Notes: generated by a model not told the origin, from the sequence alone. 64,000 nt of DNA from Tabrizicola sp. (GCF_030694085.1 NZ_JAUXZE010000005.1:44708-108707); one strand, 5' to 3'; positions 9,021-17,406 are shown, counted from the first letter of the stretch. Numbers and translations are program-made.

Positions 9021-9889
9021 GGCATCCCTTCCCGCAACGGCGCAAAGGCCGCGCGCAGGATGTCGGCCATCCCCTCCACCGCCGGAGAGGTGCCGCGCGG
9101 GTTCCGCCGCAGCACCACGCGCGCCTGATCGACGATGGGAAAGCCGTCCTCTGTCGTCAGTTCCCGGCACCCCGGCGGGATCGTGCTGCGCGACAAGGGC
9201 GCAATGGCCATCCCGTTCGTCACCGCCACCCGGAACCCGCCCGCCATGTCGCAGGCCCAGGCCGCGCGCCAGTCGATCCCCAGCCGGTTCAGCGACCCTT
9301 CCACGTAGTCCCGGCTCCATTCCGATTTGAAATACATCGCCACCGGCACCGGCCGCCGCAGGTGCTGGGCGTGGGTTACCGAGGTCACCCAGACCGTCGG
9401 GTCGATGCACAGGACCTCGCCCTCCTGCACATATTGCCAGTCGTAGATCACCCCCAGGTCGATCTCGTCTGCCTCCAGCGCCGCGATCTGCGCCGAGGAA
9501 TGGTCGACCCGGACCGAGACCTGCACCCCCTCGTGCCGCTCGTCGAAGGCGGCAAGCGCCCGGGGCAGCACCGTCCCGGAATATTCGTCCGAGATCCCTA
9601 CCCGCACCGGCCCGACAAGCGGCTTTTCCCGCAGCGCGATTGCCGCCTCATCCAGCAACGCCACCACCCGGCGCGCATAGGGGATCAGTTGCTCACCGCG
9701 CGGGGTCAGCACCACGCCGCGCGCCTGACGTTCGAACAGGGGCTGGCCCAGGCTCTCCTCCAGCCGCTTCACCTGCAGGCTGACCGCCGACTGCGTCCGC
9801 AACAGACGCCCGGCCGCCGCCGTGACCGACCCGCTGTCCGCCACGGCCAGGAAACTGCGCATCAGGTCACTGTCAAGCGGTGCAGGCAT
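9017..9889 (-). CDS. LysR-family transcriptional regulator
   Basis: About 290 aa. The N-terminal winged helix-turn-helix covers LDSDLMRSFLAVADSGSVTAAA to LFERQARGVVLTPRGE, followed by a periplasmic-binding-like effector domain beginning GPVRVGISDEYSGTVLPRAL. The start is placed at the ATG at 9889, the usual few residues before the HTH; ATGs at 9922 and 9949 are in frame and possible. It is divergent from the DUF1127 gene, and the shared gap has a GTTTG-N8-CAAAC dyad with a T-N11-A core. That makes autoregulation and control of the DUF1127 gene plausible. It is coupled downstream to ogt. Confidence 0.9.
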   Translation of the reverse strand: MPAPLDSDLMRSFLAVADSGSVTAAAGRLLRTQSAVSLQVKRLEESLGQPLFERQARGVVLTPRGEQLIPYARRVVALLDEAAIALREKPLVGPVRVGISDEYSGTVLPRALAAFDERHEGVQVSVRVDHSSAQIAALEADEIDLGVIYDWQYVQEGEVLCIDPTVWVTSVTHAQHLRRPVPVAMYFKSEWSRDYVEGSLNRLGIDWRAAWACDMAGGFRVAVTNGMAIAPLSRSTIPPGCRELTTEDGFPIVDQARVVLRRNPRGTSPAVEGMADILRAAFAPLREGMP

Positions 9890-9933
9890 GGTCCACCCAT
9901 GAGCCAAGTGAATATCAGCCATGAAACCTATTC

Positions 9934-9951
9934 GTTTGTGAAATGTCAAAC
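9934..9951. promoter_or_regulatory. Candidate LysR-type operator
   Basis: Dyad GTTTG-N8-CAAAC containing a T-N11-A core, in the gap between the divergent lysR and DUF1127 genes. LysR regulators typically bind such dyads in divergent promoters; occupancy here is inferred. Confidence 0.5.
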
Positions 9952-9992
9952 CCGGGCCTATCTCTGGGTCTCACACAAAGGAGACCTGACCC

Positions 9993-10208
9993 ATGTTCGC
10001 CCGCCTCTTCGCCCTGCTGCAGCTGCGCCGCTCGACCGCGTTCCTGCTGGAACGCGAAGACGATCACTTGCTGGACGACATCGGTCTGACCCGTGACGAT
10101 CTTCTGGCCCTGCACCGGGGCGAGTCCCCCGTCCAGGCTCAGGCGAAAGTCCTGCGCTTTCATTCGACGCCGACGCCCCGCGGTCTCCCCGTAGGCGGTT
10201 CGGCCTGA
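9993..10208 (+). CDS. DUF1127 domain small protein
   Basis: 71 aa. The first half, FARLFALLQLRRSTAFLLEREDDHLLDDIGLTRDDL, has the DUF1127 pattern (basic helix, then L.DIGLTR.D). Proteins of this family are small, arginine-rich and in several alphaproteobacteria affect RNA turnover or phosphate/oxidative responses. A strong AAAGGAG ribosome site precedes the ATG and an intrinsic terminator follows directly, so the gene is monocistronic. It is divergent from a LysR gene. Confidence 0.85.
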   Translation: MFARLFALLQLRRSTAFLLEREDDHLLDDIGLTRDDLLALHRGESPVQAQAKVLRFHSTPTPRGLPVGGSA

Positions 10209-10210
10209 CT

Positions 10211-10247
10211 CTTCGCCGGGGGTCTGGGGCCCTCGGCGAAGATTTTT
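10211..10247 (+). terminator. Intrinsic terminator of the DUF1127 gene
   Basis: Stem CTTCGCCG (10211-10218) pairs with CGGCGAAG (10234-10241) and is followed by ATTTTT. It starts two bases after the stop codon. Confidence 0.85.
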
Positions 10248-10297
10248 CCCGTAACGCGACACCTCCGCGAGGAGCGCGCGGCGAACAGCGCCGCGCC

Positions 10298-13216
10298 TCA
10301 GCCCAAGGCGTCGTTGCAGCGCTGGCAGGTGCCGGGGTGCTTGTGGCTGCCCACATCCGGCAGCACGCGCCAGCAGCGTTCGCATTTCTGGCCGCTGGCG
10401 GGTTCGAACCGCACGGCAACCCCAGGAACGTCCGGCAGGACGAACGCGTCGGTCGAAACACTGTCGACCGACAGCTTCAGGCCCGAGGTGATGCACAGTT
10501 CGGCAAAGCTCTCGGCGTCCATGCCAAGGTCGTTCCGGTCCAGGAACACCACCGGCGCGGCTTCCAGGCTTGACCCGATCACCTTTGCCGTCCGCTGCAC
10601 CTCCAGCGCCCCCGTCACCACACGGCGCACCTCGCGGATGGTTTCCCACTTCGCCGCCAGCGCCTCATCGCGCCAACTTGCCGGGGTCTCGGGGAAGTCG
10701 ACCAGATGGACCGAGCTTTCCTCGCCCGGGAACCGCTCCAGCCAGACCTCCTCCATCGTAAAGACCAGGACCGGCGCAAGCCAGGTGGTCAGCCGTTGGA
10801 ACAGGATGTCCATCACCGTCCGGCAGGCCCGACGGCGCAGGCTCGTGGCCGGATCGCAGTAAAGCGCGTCCTTGCGGATGTCGAAATAGACCGCCGACAG
10901 GTCCGTGGTGCAGAAGGTGAACAGCTTCTGGAACACGCCCTGGAAGTCGTATTTCGCGTAACCCTCGCGGACCTCCTGGTCCAGTTCCGCCAGCCGATGC
11001 AGCACCCACCGCTCCAGCTCCGGCATCTCCGCAGGCTCCACCCGCTCGGCATCGCTGAACCCGCCAAGGGCGCCCAGCATGTAGCGCATCGTGTTGCGCA
11101 GGCGGCGATAGCTGTCGGCGACGCCTTTCAGGATTTCCTTCCCGATCCGCAGGTCCACGGTGTAGTCCGACTGCGCCACCCAGAGCCGCAGGATATCCGC
11201 ACCGTACTCGCCGATCACCGCTTGCGGCGCCACGGTATTGCCAAGCGACTTGGACATCTTCATGCCCTTCTCGTCCAGCGTGAACCCGTGCGTCAGCACC
11301 CCGCGATAGGGCGCGCGGCCCTTGGTGCCGCAGGACTGCAGCATCGACGAATGGAACCATCCGCGATGCTGGTCGGTGCCTTCCAGGTAAAGGTCCGCGA
11401 TCCCGTCCGCCGCGCCATCCTCGCGGTCGCGCAGCACGAAGGCATGGGTCGAGCCGCTATCGAACCACACGTCCAGCACGTCGAAGACCTGTTCATAATC
11501 GGACGGATTGACGATGCCATCCAGCATCCGTTCCTTGAATCCCTGCACATACCAGACATCGGCACCGTCCGCCTCGAACGCCGCCCTGATCCGCGCGTTG
11601 ACCTCGGCGTTCCGCAACAGGAAGTCCGGCGCATCCGGCCGCGCCCCCTTCTTGACGAAGGCGGTCAGCGGAACCCCCCAGGCGCGCTGGCGCGACAGCA
11701 CCCAGTCCGGCCGCGCCTCGATCATCGAATGGAGGCGATTGCGGCCCGTCGCGGGCGTCCACTCCACCAGCTGATTGATCGACGTCAGCGCCCGCTTGCG
11801 GATCGTGTCGCCATAGGTGGTCATCCCGTCGTCAAGCGTCCGGTCGATCGCCACGAACCACTGCGGCGTGTTGCGGTAGATGACAGGGGCCTTCGACCGC
11901 CAGCTGTGCGGATAGGAATGTTTCAGCTTCCCCTTGGCAAAAAGCGCGCCCGAATAGGCCAGCTGCTTGATGACGCTGACGTTCGCCGGCCCCTCCTTGC
12001 CCTCGGGCGTGATGATGTGCTGCCCGCCGAACAGCGGCAGGTCGGTGCGATACGACCCGTCCGCTTCGACGTTGTAGGTCATCGGCAGGCCGAACTTCAC
12101 GCCCAGCTGATAGTCGTCATCGCCGTGGCTGGGGGCTGTATGCACAAACCCCGTCCCCGCATCGTCCGTGACGTGATCACCGGGAAGCATGGGCACGTCA
12201 TAGTCCCACTCACCGTTACCGCCTTCGACACCGCGGAACGGATGCGCCAGCACCATCCCTTTCAGGTCCGCCGCCGAAACATCCGCAAGCCGCCGCACCA
12301 TTTCCGGCCCGACCAGCTTGGCCTGCCCGAACACCGCCTCGGCCAGCTTGTCGGCCACCACAACCCGTTGCCCGATGGTGGCCTGGCTATCCTCCGGCCG
12401 CCCGATGATCTCGTAAAGCCCATAGGCAATCTCGGGCCCGAAGGCGACCGCCCGGTTCTGCGGGATCGTCCAGGGAGTCGTCGTCCAGATCACCACATCC
12501 GTCGGCGTATTGGAAAAGACCGCATCGCCGTGGATCACCCGGAACCGCACCCAAACCTGATGGCTGGTATGGTCGTGATACTCCACCTCCGCCTCGGCCA
12601 GCGCGGTCTTCTCGACCGGCGACCACATCACTGGCTTCGACCCCTGATAGAGCGAGCCGTTCATGACGAACTTCATGAACTCGTCCGCGATCACCGCCTC
12701 GGCGTGGTAGTCCATCGTGAGATACGGACGGTCCCACTTGCCCGTCACGCCCAGCCGCTTGAACTCCTCGCGCTGGACGTCGATCCAGCCCTCGGCAAAG
12801 CGGCGACATTCCTGGCGGAAGTCGACGATGTCCACGTCGTCCTTGTTCAGGCCGCGGGCGCGGTACTGCTCCTCGATCTTCCACTCGATCGGCAACCCGT
12901 GGCAGTCCCAGCCCGGCACATAACGGGCATCGCGGCCCATCATCTGCTGGCTGCGCACCACCATGTCCTTCAAGACCTTGTTCAGCGCGTGGCCGATGTG
13001 CAGGTGTCCGTTCGCGTAAGGAGGACCATCGTGCAGCACGAACGGAGCCCGTCCGGCAGCCGAGGAACGCAGCCGGTCATAGACCCCGATCCGCTCCCAC
13101 CGGGCCAGCCAGTCCGGCTCGCGCTGGGGCAGGCCCGCCCGCATCGGGAAGGCGGTCTCGGGCAGGAATACGGTGTCACGGTAATCGACAGACGGGGCGG
13201 CGGTATCGGCGCACAT
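10298..13216 (-). CDS. ileS: Isoleucine--tRNA ligase
   Basis: Charges tRNA-Ile. 972 aa with the class I Rossmann fold, HIGH motif H73-I-G-H76 (ANGHLHIGHALNK), a large CP1 editing domain, and KMSKS in KGMKMSKSLGN. An anticodon-binding domain is followed by a C-terminal zinc finger (CERCWRVL, then CQRCND). WDCHGLP and AWGVPL are also present. The zinc-bearing tail marks the bacterial IleS1 type. The ATG at 13216 is used. No T-box leader is visible upstream, as expected for an alphaproteobacterium. Confidence 0.97.
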   Translation of the reverse strand: MCADTAAPSVDYRDTVFLPETAFPMRAGLPQREPDWLARWERIGVYDRLRSSAAGRAPFVLHDGPPYANGHLHIGHALNKVLKDMVVRSQQMMGRDARYVPGWDCHGLPIEWKIEEQYRARGLNKDDVDIVDFRQECRRFAEGWIDVQREEFKRLGVTGKWDRPYLTMDYHAEAVIADEFMKFVMNGSLYQGSKPVMWSPVEKTALAEAEVEYHDHTSHQVWVRFRVIHGDAVFSNTPTDVVIWTTTPWTIPQNRAVAFGPEIAYGLYEIIGRPEDSQATIGQRVVVADKLAEAVFGQAKLVGPEMVRRLADVSAADLKGMVLAHPFRGVEGGNGEWDYDVPMLPGDHVTDDAGTGFVHTAPSHGDDDYQLGVKFGLPMTYNVEADGSYRTDLPLFGGQHIITPEGKEGPANVSVIKQLAYSGALFAKGKLKHSYPHSWRSKAPVIYRNTPQWFVAIDRTLDDGMTTYGDTIRKRALTSINQLVEWTPATGRNRLHSMIEARPDWVLSRQRAWGVPLTAFVKKGARPDAPDFLLRNAEVNARIRAAFEADGADVWYVQGFKERMLDGIVNPSDYEQVFDVLDVWFDSGSTHAFVLRDREDGAADGIADLYLEGTDQHRGWFHSSMLQSCGTKGRAPYRGVLTHGFTLDEKGMKMSKSLGNTVAPQAVIGEYGADILRLWVAQSDYTVDLRIGKEILKGVADSYRRLRNTMRYMLGALGGFSDAERVEPAEMPELERWVLHRLAELDQEVREGYAKYDFQGVFQKLFTFCTTDLSAVYFDIRKDALYCDPATSLRRRACRTVMDILFQRLTTWLAPVLVFTMEEVWLERFPGEESSVHLVDFPETPASWRDEALAAKWETIREVRRVVTGALEVQRTAKVIGSSLEAAPVVFLDRNDLGMDAESFAELCITSGLKLSVDSVSTDAFVLPDVPGVAVRFEPASGQKCERCWRVLPDVGSHKHPGTCQRCNDALG

Positions 13217-13558
13217 GGCAGGAAAACCTCAAAGGTCAGGGGCAGAAGGGTCCATTCCGGGACCAGCGGCAAGACAACGAACCCGGCCAGGCCTCAGCCC
13301 GCCGGGCAAGTAATTCGCGACCGAACGACCCACCACATCTGCATGATCGGCCTTATAGACAAAGCCCCGACAGGGGTCCAGCCCGCCCCAATCCCTTTCA
13401 CGTTTGCCCAAGTATCCCTGCCAGAGGCCGACCGAGGAGGAGGCGAAGCCCGACGACGAGACAGAAGACTTGCGCGTCAGCGCTCAATTTGAAAACCGTC
13501 CAGCCACGCGACATCGCTACCCTTGCGAAAGCCGCAATCGCCTGCCACCGATGCACGC
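13217..13558. other. Intergenic region between ileS and the monooxygenase gene
   Basis: 342 bp between divergent genes with no supported coding sequence. It must hold both promoters. A purine-rich patch near 13432-13470 (CGAGGAGGAGGCGAAG, CGACGACGAG) vaguely resembles the CGACGAG hairpin repeats but does not form a convincing hairpin. Confidence 0.6.
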
Positions 13559-14737
13559 ATGACCTACCGCATCGCCATCACCGGGGCCGGGATGGGTGGC
13601 CTCGCAGCCGCCGCGCTCCTTGCGCAGGACGGCCACGCTGTCACCCTTTTCGAACGCTTCCCCGCAGCAAGGCCCCTCGGCTCCGGCCTCGTCGTCCAGC
13701 CCGTCGGCCTTGCCGTGCTTGACGCCCTCGGAGCCGGAAACGAAGCCCGCAGTCTTGGAGCGTCCCTGACCCGGATGCTCGGCCACTCTGGCCCCCGCAT
13801 CGCGCTTGACGTCTCCTACCGTCCAGGCCAGCCCGGCCTTGCGATGCACCGCGCGGCGCTTTTCCATTGCCTCTGGCAGGCAGCCACCCGCGCCGGGGTC
13901 AGCCCCAAGACCGGACACACCGCCACCGGCACCCGCGAAACCTCGACCGGCATCGATCTGATCACCGACCGGGGCAGCCACGGACCCTTCGACCTGATCA
14001 TCGACGCCGCAGGCGCAGGCTCTTCGCTGTCGCCCCTCACGTCCAGACCCCTGCCGTTCGGAGCCGTCTGGGCTCATGTCCCCTGGCCCGACACCGACCT
14101 GCCCGGCAACGAACTGCGCCAGCGCTACCACCGCGCCTCGCGCATGGCCGGCATCCTCCCCATTGGCCGGTTGCCCAAAGACCCCACCCCCAGGGCTGCC
14201 GTCTTCTGGTCACTTCCCACCGCCGACCTTGACGCCTGGCCGACCCGAGATCTGGACGACTGGAAAACCGAAGTCACAAGCTTCTGGCCCGCCCTGTCCC
14301 CCTTCCTGACCCACATCACCGAAAAAGACCAACTCACCCCCGCCCGTTACAGCCACGGGACACTTGCCACGTCTTGCAGCCAGCGTCTCATCCACATCGG
14401 CGACGCTGCCCACCGCGCCAGCCCCCAGCTGGGCCAGGGCGCCAACATGGCGCTTCTTGACGCGCAGGCGCTGGCCCTTGCCCTTCGCCTGCCGCTGGAG
14501 GACGCTCTGCCCGCCTATCGCCAATCCCGCCGCTGGCACCTCGGCCTCTATCAGGCGCTCTCCGCCGCCTTTACCCCGCAATACCAGTCCCACAGCCGCG
14601 CTTTGCCCGCCTTGCGTGACCTTATCCTGTCGCCGCTTTCGCGCCTCTGGCCGCTGCCTGGCATCCTCTCTGCCCTGGTCTCGGGCGACCTGATCCCGCC
14701 CATCGCGGGCCATGCCTGGGGCGCGCAGGACAGGTAA
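13559..14737 (+). CDS. FAD-dependent monooxygenase (aromatic hydroxylase fold)
   Basis: 392 aa with the GxGxxG dinucleotide-binding motif at the very N-terminus (RIAITGAGMGGLAAA), a conserved LIIDAAGAGS strand (DG-motif region), and the second FAD site LIHIGDAAHRASPQLGQGANMALLDA. This is the UbiH/PHBH/salicylate hydroxylase family of flavoprotein hydroxylases. The ATG at 13559 is favoured because it sits seven residues before the GxGxxG. The substrate is unknown and no catabolic neighbours are present. Confidence 0.87.
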   Translation: MTYRIAITGAGMGGLAAAALLAQDGHAVTLFERFPAARPLGSGLVVQPVGLAVLDALGAGNEARSLGASLTRMLGHSGPRIALDVSYRPGQPGLAMHRAALFHCLWQAATRAGVSPKTGHTATGTRETSTGIDLITDRGSHGPFDLIIDAAGAGSSLSPLTSRPLPFGAVWAHVPWPDTDLPGNELRQRYHRASRMAGILPIGRLPKDPTPRAAVFWSLPTADLDAWPTRDLDDWKTEVTSFWPALSPFLTHITEKDQLTPARYSHGTLATSCSQRLIHIGDAAHRASPQLGQGANMALLDAQALALALRLPLEDALPAYRQSRRWHLGLYQALSAAFTPQYQSHSRALPALRDLILSPLSRLWPLPGILSALVSGDLIPPIAGHAWGAQDR

Positions 14738-14845
14738 ACACTTCCTGAACGCCCAGGTCCAACCATTTGAATTCATTGAATCCAAGGCCTGCGTCCTGCG
14801 TGGACAAGGCTGGACAGCCCGCCCCCGACCTGCCATCGTGAGCCC

Positions 14846-15214
14846 ATGAAACTCCCATCCCTCAACGTCCTGGGGCAGGATCTGCAGCCCTGCTCCACTG
14901 ATCCCGTTACCGGCTTTTTCCGTGACGGCTGCTGCAACACCGGCCCGATGGACCGCGGCCTCCATACCGTCTGCGCCCTGATGACGGCCGAGTTCCTGGC
15001 CCTGTCCAAATACCTCGGTAACGACCTCTCCACTCCCCGGCCCGAGTACGGCTTCCAGGGCCTCAAGCCCGGCGACCAGTGGTGCCTCTGCGCCGCCCGT
15101 TTCCTTCAGGCACACGAGGAAGGCGCCGCCCCCAAGGTCCGCCTTGCGGCGACACACCAGGCAACCCTGGCCCTTGTCCCCCTTGATGTGCTGCGGCAAT
15201 ACGCCACCGACTGA
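14846..15214 (+). CDS. DUF2237 family cysteine-containing protein
   Basis: 122 aa. The order NVLGQDLQPCS, PVTGFFRDGCCNTGP, DRGLHTVCALMTAEFL, FLALSKYLGNDLSTPRPEYGF and PGDQWCLCAARF is the DUF2237 (COG3651) signature. Five or six cysteines are conserved in position, suggesting metal or redox chemistry, but the family has no assigned role. It stands alone between the monooxygenase and globin genes. Confidence 0.88.
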   Translation: MKLPSLNVLGQDLQPCSTDPVTGFFRDGCCNTGPMDRGLHTVCALMTAEFLALSKYLGNDLSTPRPEYGFQGLKPGDQWCLCAARFLQAHEEGAAPKVRLAATHQATLALVPLDVLRQYATD

Positions 15215-15298
15215 CCCGCTGCCCTCCGGTGGACTTCCTTCGCTGACCGCGCGACACCGGCGAGGGGCGTATGAAAGTCGCGACGACGAGCGAACCCC

Positions 15299-15691
15299 AT
15301 GACCCCGCCTCGATTCGACGTCACCGAAGACCAGATCGCCCGTGTGGTGGCCACGTTCTATGCCTGCGTCCGCGACCATCCCGGCCTTGGCCCGGTCTTC
15401 GCCTCTCACGTCGCCGACTGGCCCGCACACGAGGCGAAGATCACCCGGTTCTGGCGGAACGCAATCCTGCACGAACGCAGCTACGACGGGAACCCGCTGG
15501 CCGTCCACCGCGCCGCGGGGAATGTGCGGCTGGGAATGTTCGAGGTCTGGCTCGGCCTGTTCGACTCGGTCCTTCGGCTTGAACTCCCACCCGATACGGC
15601 TGCAGCCTGGTCGGCTCTCGCCCATCGGATCGGGCGTGGGCTCATGTTCGGGATGCAGGGGGAAAAGGGCGCGCCGCCCTCACTTCGCTGA
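15299..15691 (+). CDS. Group III truncated haemoglobin
   Basis: 130 aa 2/2 haemoglobin. VTEDQIARVVATFYACVRDHPGLGPVF is the A-B helix pattern, FWRNAILHERSYDGNP precedes the proximal histidine H70 (AVHRAAG), and LGMFEVWLGLFD follows. Group III globins bind O2 or NO, often in microaerobic bacteria. The ribosome site is weak. The last 12 bp overlap the 3' end of the convergent LuxR-type gene. No FNR box (TTGAT-N4-ATCAA) is seen upstream. Confidence 0.88.
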   Translation: MTPPRFDVTEDQIARVVATFYACVRDHPGLGPVFASHVADWPAHEAKITRFWRNAILHERSYDGNPLAVHRAAGNVRLGMFEVWLGLFDSVLRLELPPDTAAAWSALAHRIGRGLMFGMQGEKGAPPSLR

Positions 15692-16228
15692 GATCATTGC
15701 CGAGGCGGGGGGGGCAGGCATCGGTCGGACCGCCCCGTCGTCGCGCATCAGGTCCTCGATGAACAGCGACAGAAGCTGCGACCGCCCGCTGACCCCGGCC
15801 TTGCGGTAGATCGCGTTGGTCTGCGCCTTGACGGTGCCCTCGGACGTCGCGCGCAGGGTCGCGATCTCGGCAGTCGACATGCCCTTGATTGCAAACAGCG
15901 CCACGTCCTTTTCCGATGGCGTCAGCCCCCATTCCGCGAACCGCTCCTGCAGAAGGTCCATGAACGCCCCCGAGGCGCGCCGAAGCTGCTCCTCGGCCGT
16001 GTGCCGATCCCGAAGCGCCCGCCGCAGCATGAAGCCGCCCAGGACCACGCCCAGGATCAGCCCAACTGCGGCACCGATCTCCAGAAGCTCGCGCATCTCC
16101 CAGCTGATCGGAGCGGTCTGAAACCCGAAGAAGGACGACAGGATGTCGGATACGAAAAAGAAGGCACAAAGCGCCTGGATCACGAAGATCGCAATGAAGG
16201 GGGCGGCGCGCCTCACGCGGACGCCCAA
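15680..16228 (-). CDS. Membrane-anchored LuxR-type HTH protein
   Basis: 182 aa. Two hydrophobic helices at about 9-29 and 46-67 form an N-terminal hairpin, followed by a short coiled linker (RDRHTAEEQLRRA) and a C-terminal LuxR/GerE helix-turn-helix with GLTPSEKDVALFAIKGMSTAEIA and SEGTVKAQTNAIYRKAGV. There is no receiver or PAS domain, so a signal would have to arrive through the membrane part. It lies 21 bp downstream of, and on the same strand as, the two poly-aspartate secreted proteins and is probably co-transcribed. The start is uncertain (TTG at 16228 or GTG at 16216). Confidence 0.8.
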   Translation of the reverse strand: MGVRVRRAAPFIAIFVIQALCAFFFVSDILSSFFGFQTAPISWEMRELLEIGAAVGLILGVVLGGFMLRRALRDRHTAEEQLRRASGAFMDLLQERFAEWGLTPSEKDVALFAIKGMSTAEIATLRATSEGTVKAQTNAIYRKAGVSGRSQLLSLFIEDLMRDDGAVRPMPAPPASAMISAK

Positions 16229-16249
16229 GCCGGGTGCCCGGACACAGGG

Positions 16250-16639
16250 TCAGTCGTCATCATCGTCGCCGTCATCATCATCATCATCATCGTCATCATC
16301 GTCATCATCGTCGTCATCATCGTCGTCATCGTCATCGTCCGACCTGCCTGACCTGGAACGATCTTCGATGATCCCGACCTGACGCTTGCCGCCGGACTTC
16401 GATGTCCAGAGATCGCGCAGGATCTCGCCGGTGCGCGGGTTGACGATAATCTCTCGCACGCCGTCATGGCGCGACGCGATGATCCGCACGCGGCCAAGCA
16501 GGGTGCGTTCAGTGACGACCGATCGGAAGCCCTGCCGCTTCAGCTGCGCGATGATGTCGTCCACAACGCCCTGAGCCAGCGCCGGCCCTGCTACCGCAGC
16601 CCCTGCCACCAGCCCGATAAGAAACGCTCTGCGTTTCAT
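16250..16639 (-). CDS. Secreted PepSY-like protein with poly-aspartate tail (second of pair)
   Basis: 129 aa: a signal peptide (MKRRAFLIGLVAGAAVAGPALA), one PepSY-like module (VVDDIIAQLKRQGFRSVV then a strand pair ending in VNPRTGEILRDLW), a basic linker (SGGKRQVGIIEDRSRSGRS), and a tail of 23 Asp, Gly, 5 Asp. The tail is encoded at 16253-16339 by irregularly mixed GAT and GAC codons. PepSY modules bind or inhibit secreted enzymes and sense cell-wall conditions; a free run of 28 carboxylates should bind Ca2+ or other cations. It sits 88 bp after its paralogue and 21 bp before the LuxR-type gene. Confidence 0.83.
   Translation of the reverse strand: MKRRAFLIGLVAGAAVAGPALAQGVVDDIIAQLKRQGFRSVVTERTLLGRVRIIASRHDGVREIIVNPRTGEILRDLWTSKSGGKRQVGIIEDRSRSGRSDDDDDDDDDDDDDDDDDDDDDDDGDDDDD
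16253..16339 (-). repeat. GAT/GAC trinucleotide run encoding poly-Asp
   Basis: 29 codons, 28 of them Asp with one Gly near the end. GAT and GAC are intermixed without a longer regular period. Confidence 0.9.
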
Positions 16640-16679
16640 GTTCTACCCCACCCGAGTTCAGGCCGACTATGCGACATGG

Positions 16680-16708
16680 GTCTGGCCCCGGCAAGACCGG
16701 GGCCAGAC
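16680..16708 (-). promoter_or_regulatory. Strong hairpin between the two poly-Asp genes
   Basis: A 12-bp perfect stem (GTCTGGCCCCGG, loop CAAGA, CCGGGGCCAGAC) in the 88-bp gap. No U-run follows on the coding strand, so it may act as an mRNA stabiliser or partial attenuator rather than a full terminator. Confidence 0.6.
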
Positions 16709-16727
16709 CACAGGTCAGTGTGCGACC

Positions 16728-17162
16728 TCAGTTGTCGTCATCGTCATCATCATCGTCATCGTCGTCGTCATCGTCGTCGTCATCGTCATCATCGTCATCA
16801 TCGTCATCATCATCGTCGTGATCCGGCCCGTGATCATCGTCGTCGTCGTCGTCGCCGTCCTCGAAGTCCTTCTTTACGGTCTTCACATCCTTGCCGGTGC
16901 GGCCAGCGTCATCGCTGTCCGCCGCCTCGTTTTCCTGCTTGATGATCTTGCCAGTGGCATTGTCATAGATGACCTCGATCTTGCGGCCGTCCTTGATCGC
17001 CTCGACCTTGGTCTGGGTCGGGCCGATCTTCACCTCGACGAACGTGTAGCCTTCGGCCAGGTAGTCATCGGCCAGCTTCATGCCATCGATCGCGGCGAAG
17101 GCGGCGCCGGCCGAGAGGGCGAGCGCGGCGGTATAGGTCAGGAGCTTGGTTCTCAGCTTCAT
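16728..17162 (-). CDS. Secreted PepSY-like protein with poly-aspartate tail (first of pair)
   Basis: 144 aa from the ATG at 17162. A signal peptide (MKLRTKLLTYTAALALSAGA, cut near AFA-AI) precedes a PepSY-like module (MKLADDYLAEGYTFVEVKIG to IEVIYDNATGKIIKQENEA). An acidic linker with seven Asp and an HGPDH break leads into 28 uninterrupted Asp and a final Asn. It resembles the neighbour at 16250-16639 in layout but not closely in sequence, so the pair is an old duplication or convergent. It is first in the three-gene set; a palindrome at 17306-17328 lies upstream. The protein is exported and strongly anionic. Confidence 0.85.
   Translation of the reverse strand: MKLRTKLLTYTAALALSAGAAFAAIDGMKLADDYLAEGYTFVEVKIGPTQTKVEAIKDGRKIEVIYDNATGKIIKQENEAADSDDAGRTGKDVKTVKKDFEDGDDDDDDDHGPDHDDDDDDDDDDDDDDDDDDDDDDDDDDDDN
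16734..16817 (-). repeat. GAT/GAC trinucleotide run encoding 28 Asp
   Basis: 28 consecutive aspartate codons with irregular GAT/GAC mixing; a further seven-Asp block lies just before it in the gene. Confidence 0.9.
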
Positions 17163-17305
17163 CAGGTGATCTCCTCGGGTTGCGGGTCCAGCTCGTCCAG
17201 GGGCCGCATGACCACCGTCGAGAGCATGAGAGGAGAAAGCCGTATCCACGCCAAGCTTACCATTGCACGGCGGTTTAGGGGATGGGACCTAGTCCAACGG
17301 TTTGC

Positions 17306-17328
17306 GGCAATAAACCCAGGTTTATGCC
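17306..17328. promoter_or_regulatory. Candidate operator upstream of the poly-Asp operon
   Basis: Near-perfect inverted repeat GGCA(A)TAAACC / GGTTTATGCC with a two-base centre, in an AT-richer patch about 145 bp upstream of the first poly-Asp gene. The membrane LuxR-type protein in the same set is a possible ligand, by inference only. Confidence 0.45.
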
Positions 17329-17406
17329 AAAAGCCTGACAAAACCGGCCCGATCCGCCTTGCAGGGGAAAAGCACAACACGGGCAGCCCTGACTCGTGGA
17401 AATGGA

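Noticed and set aside
10706..13492. A 928-residue reading frame opposite ileS
   Set aside because: Antisense of a well-supported ileS in a high-GC genome; no domain pattern and very high Arg/His/Pro content.
13217..13558. A T-box or other riboswitch upstream of ileS
   Set aside because: No T-box sequence (such as TGGNACCGCG) or specifier hairpin is visible, and T-boxes are not expected in alphaproteobacteria.
13432..15290. Extra copies of the CGACGAG hairpin near 13432 and 15236-15290
   Set aside because: Only short purine-rich similarity, and no convincing inverted arms at either place.
16253..16817. The GAT/GAC runs as a CRISPR-like or phase-variable repeat
   Set aside because: There are no spacers, the unit is three bases within one reading frame, and slippage would only change tail length, not frame.
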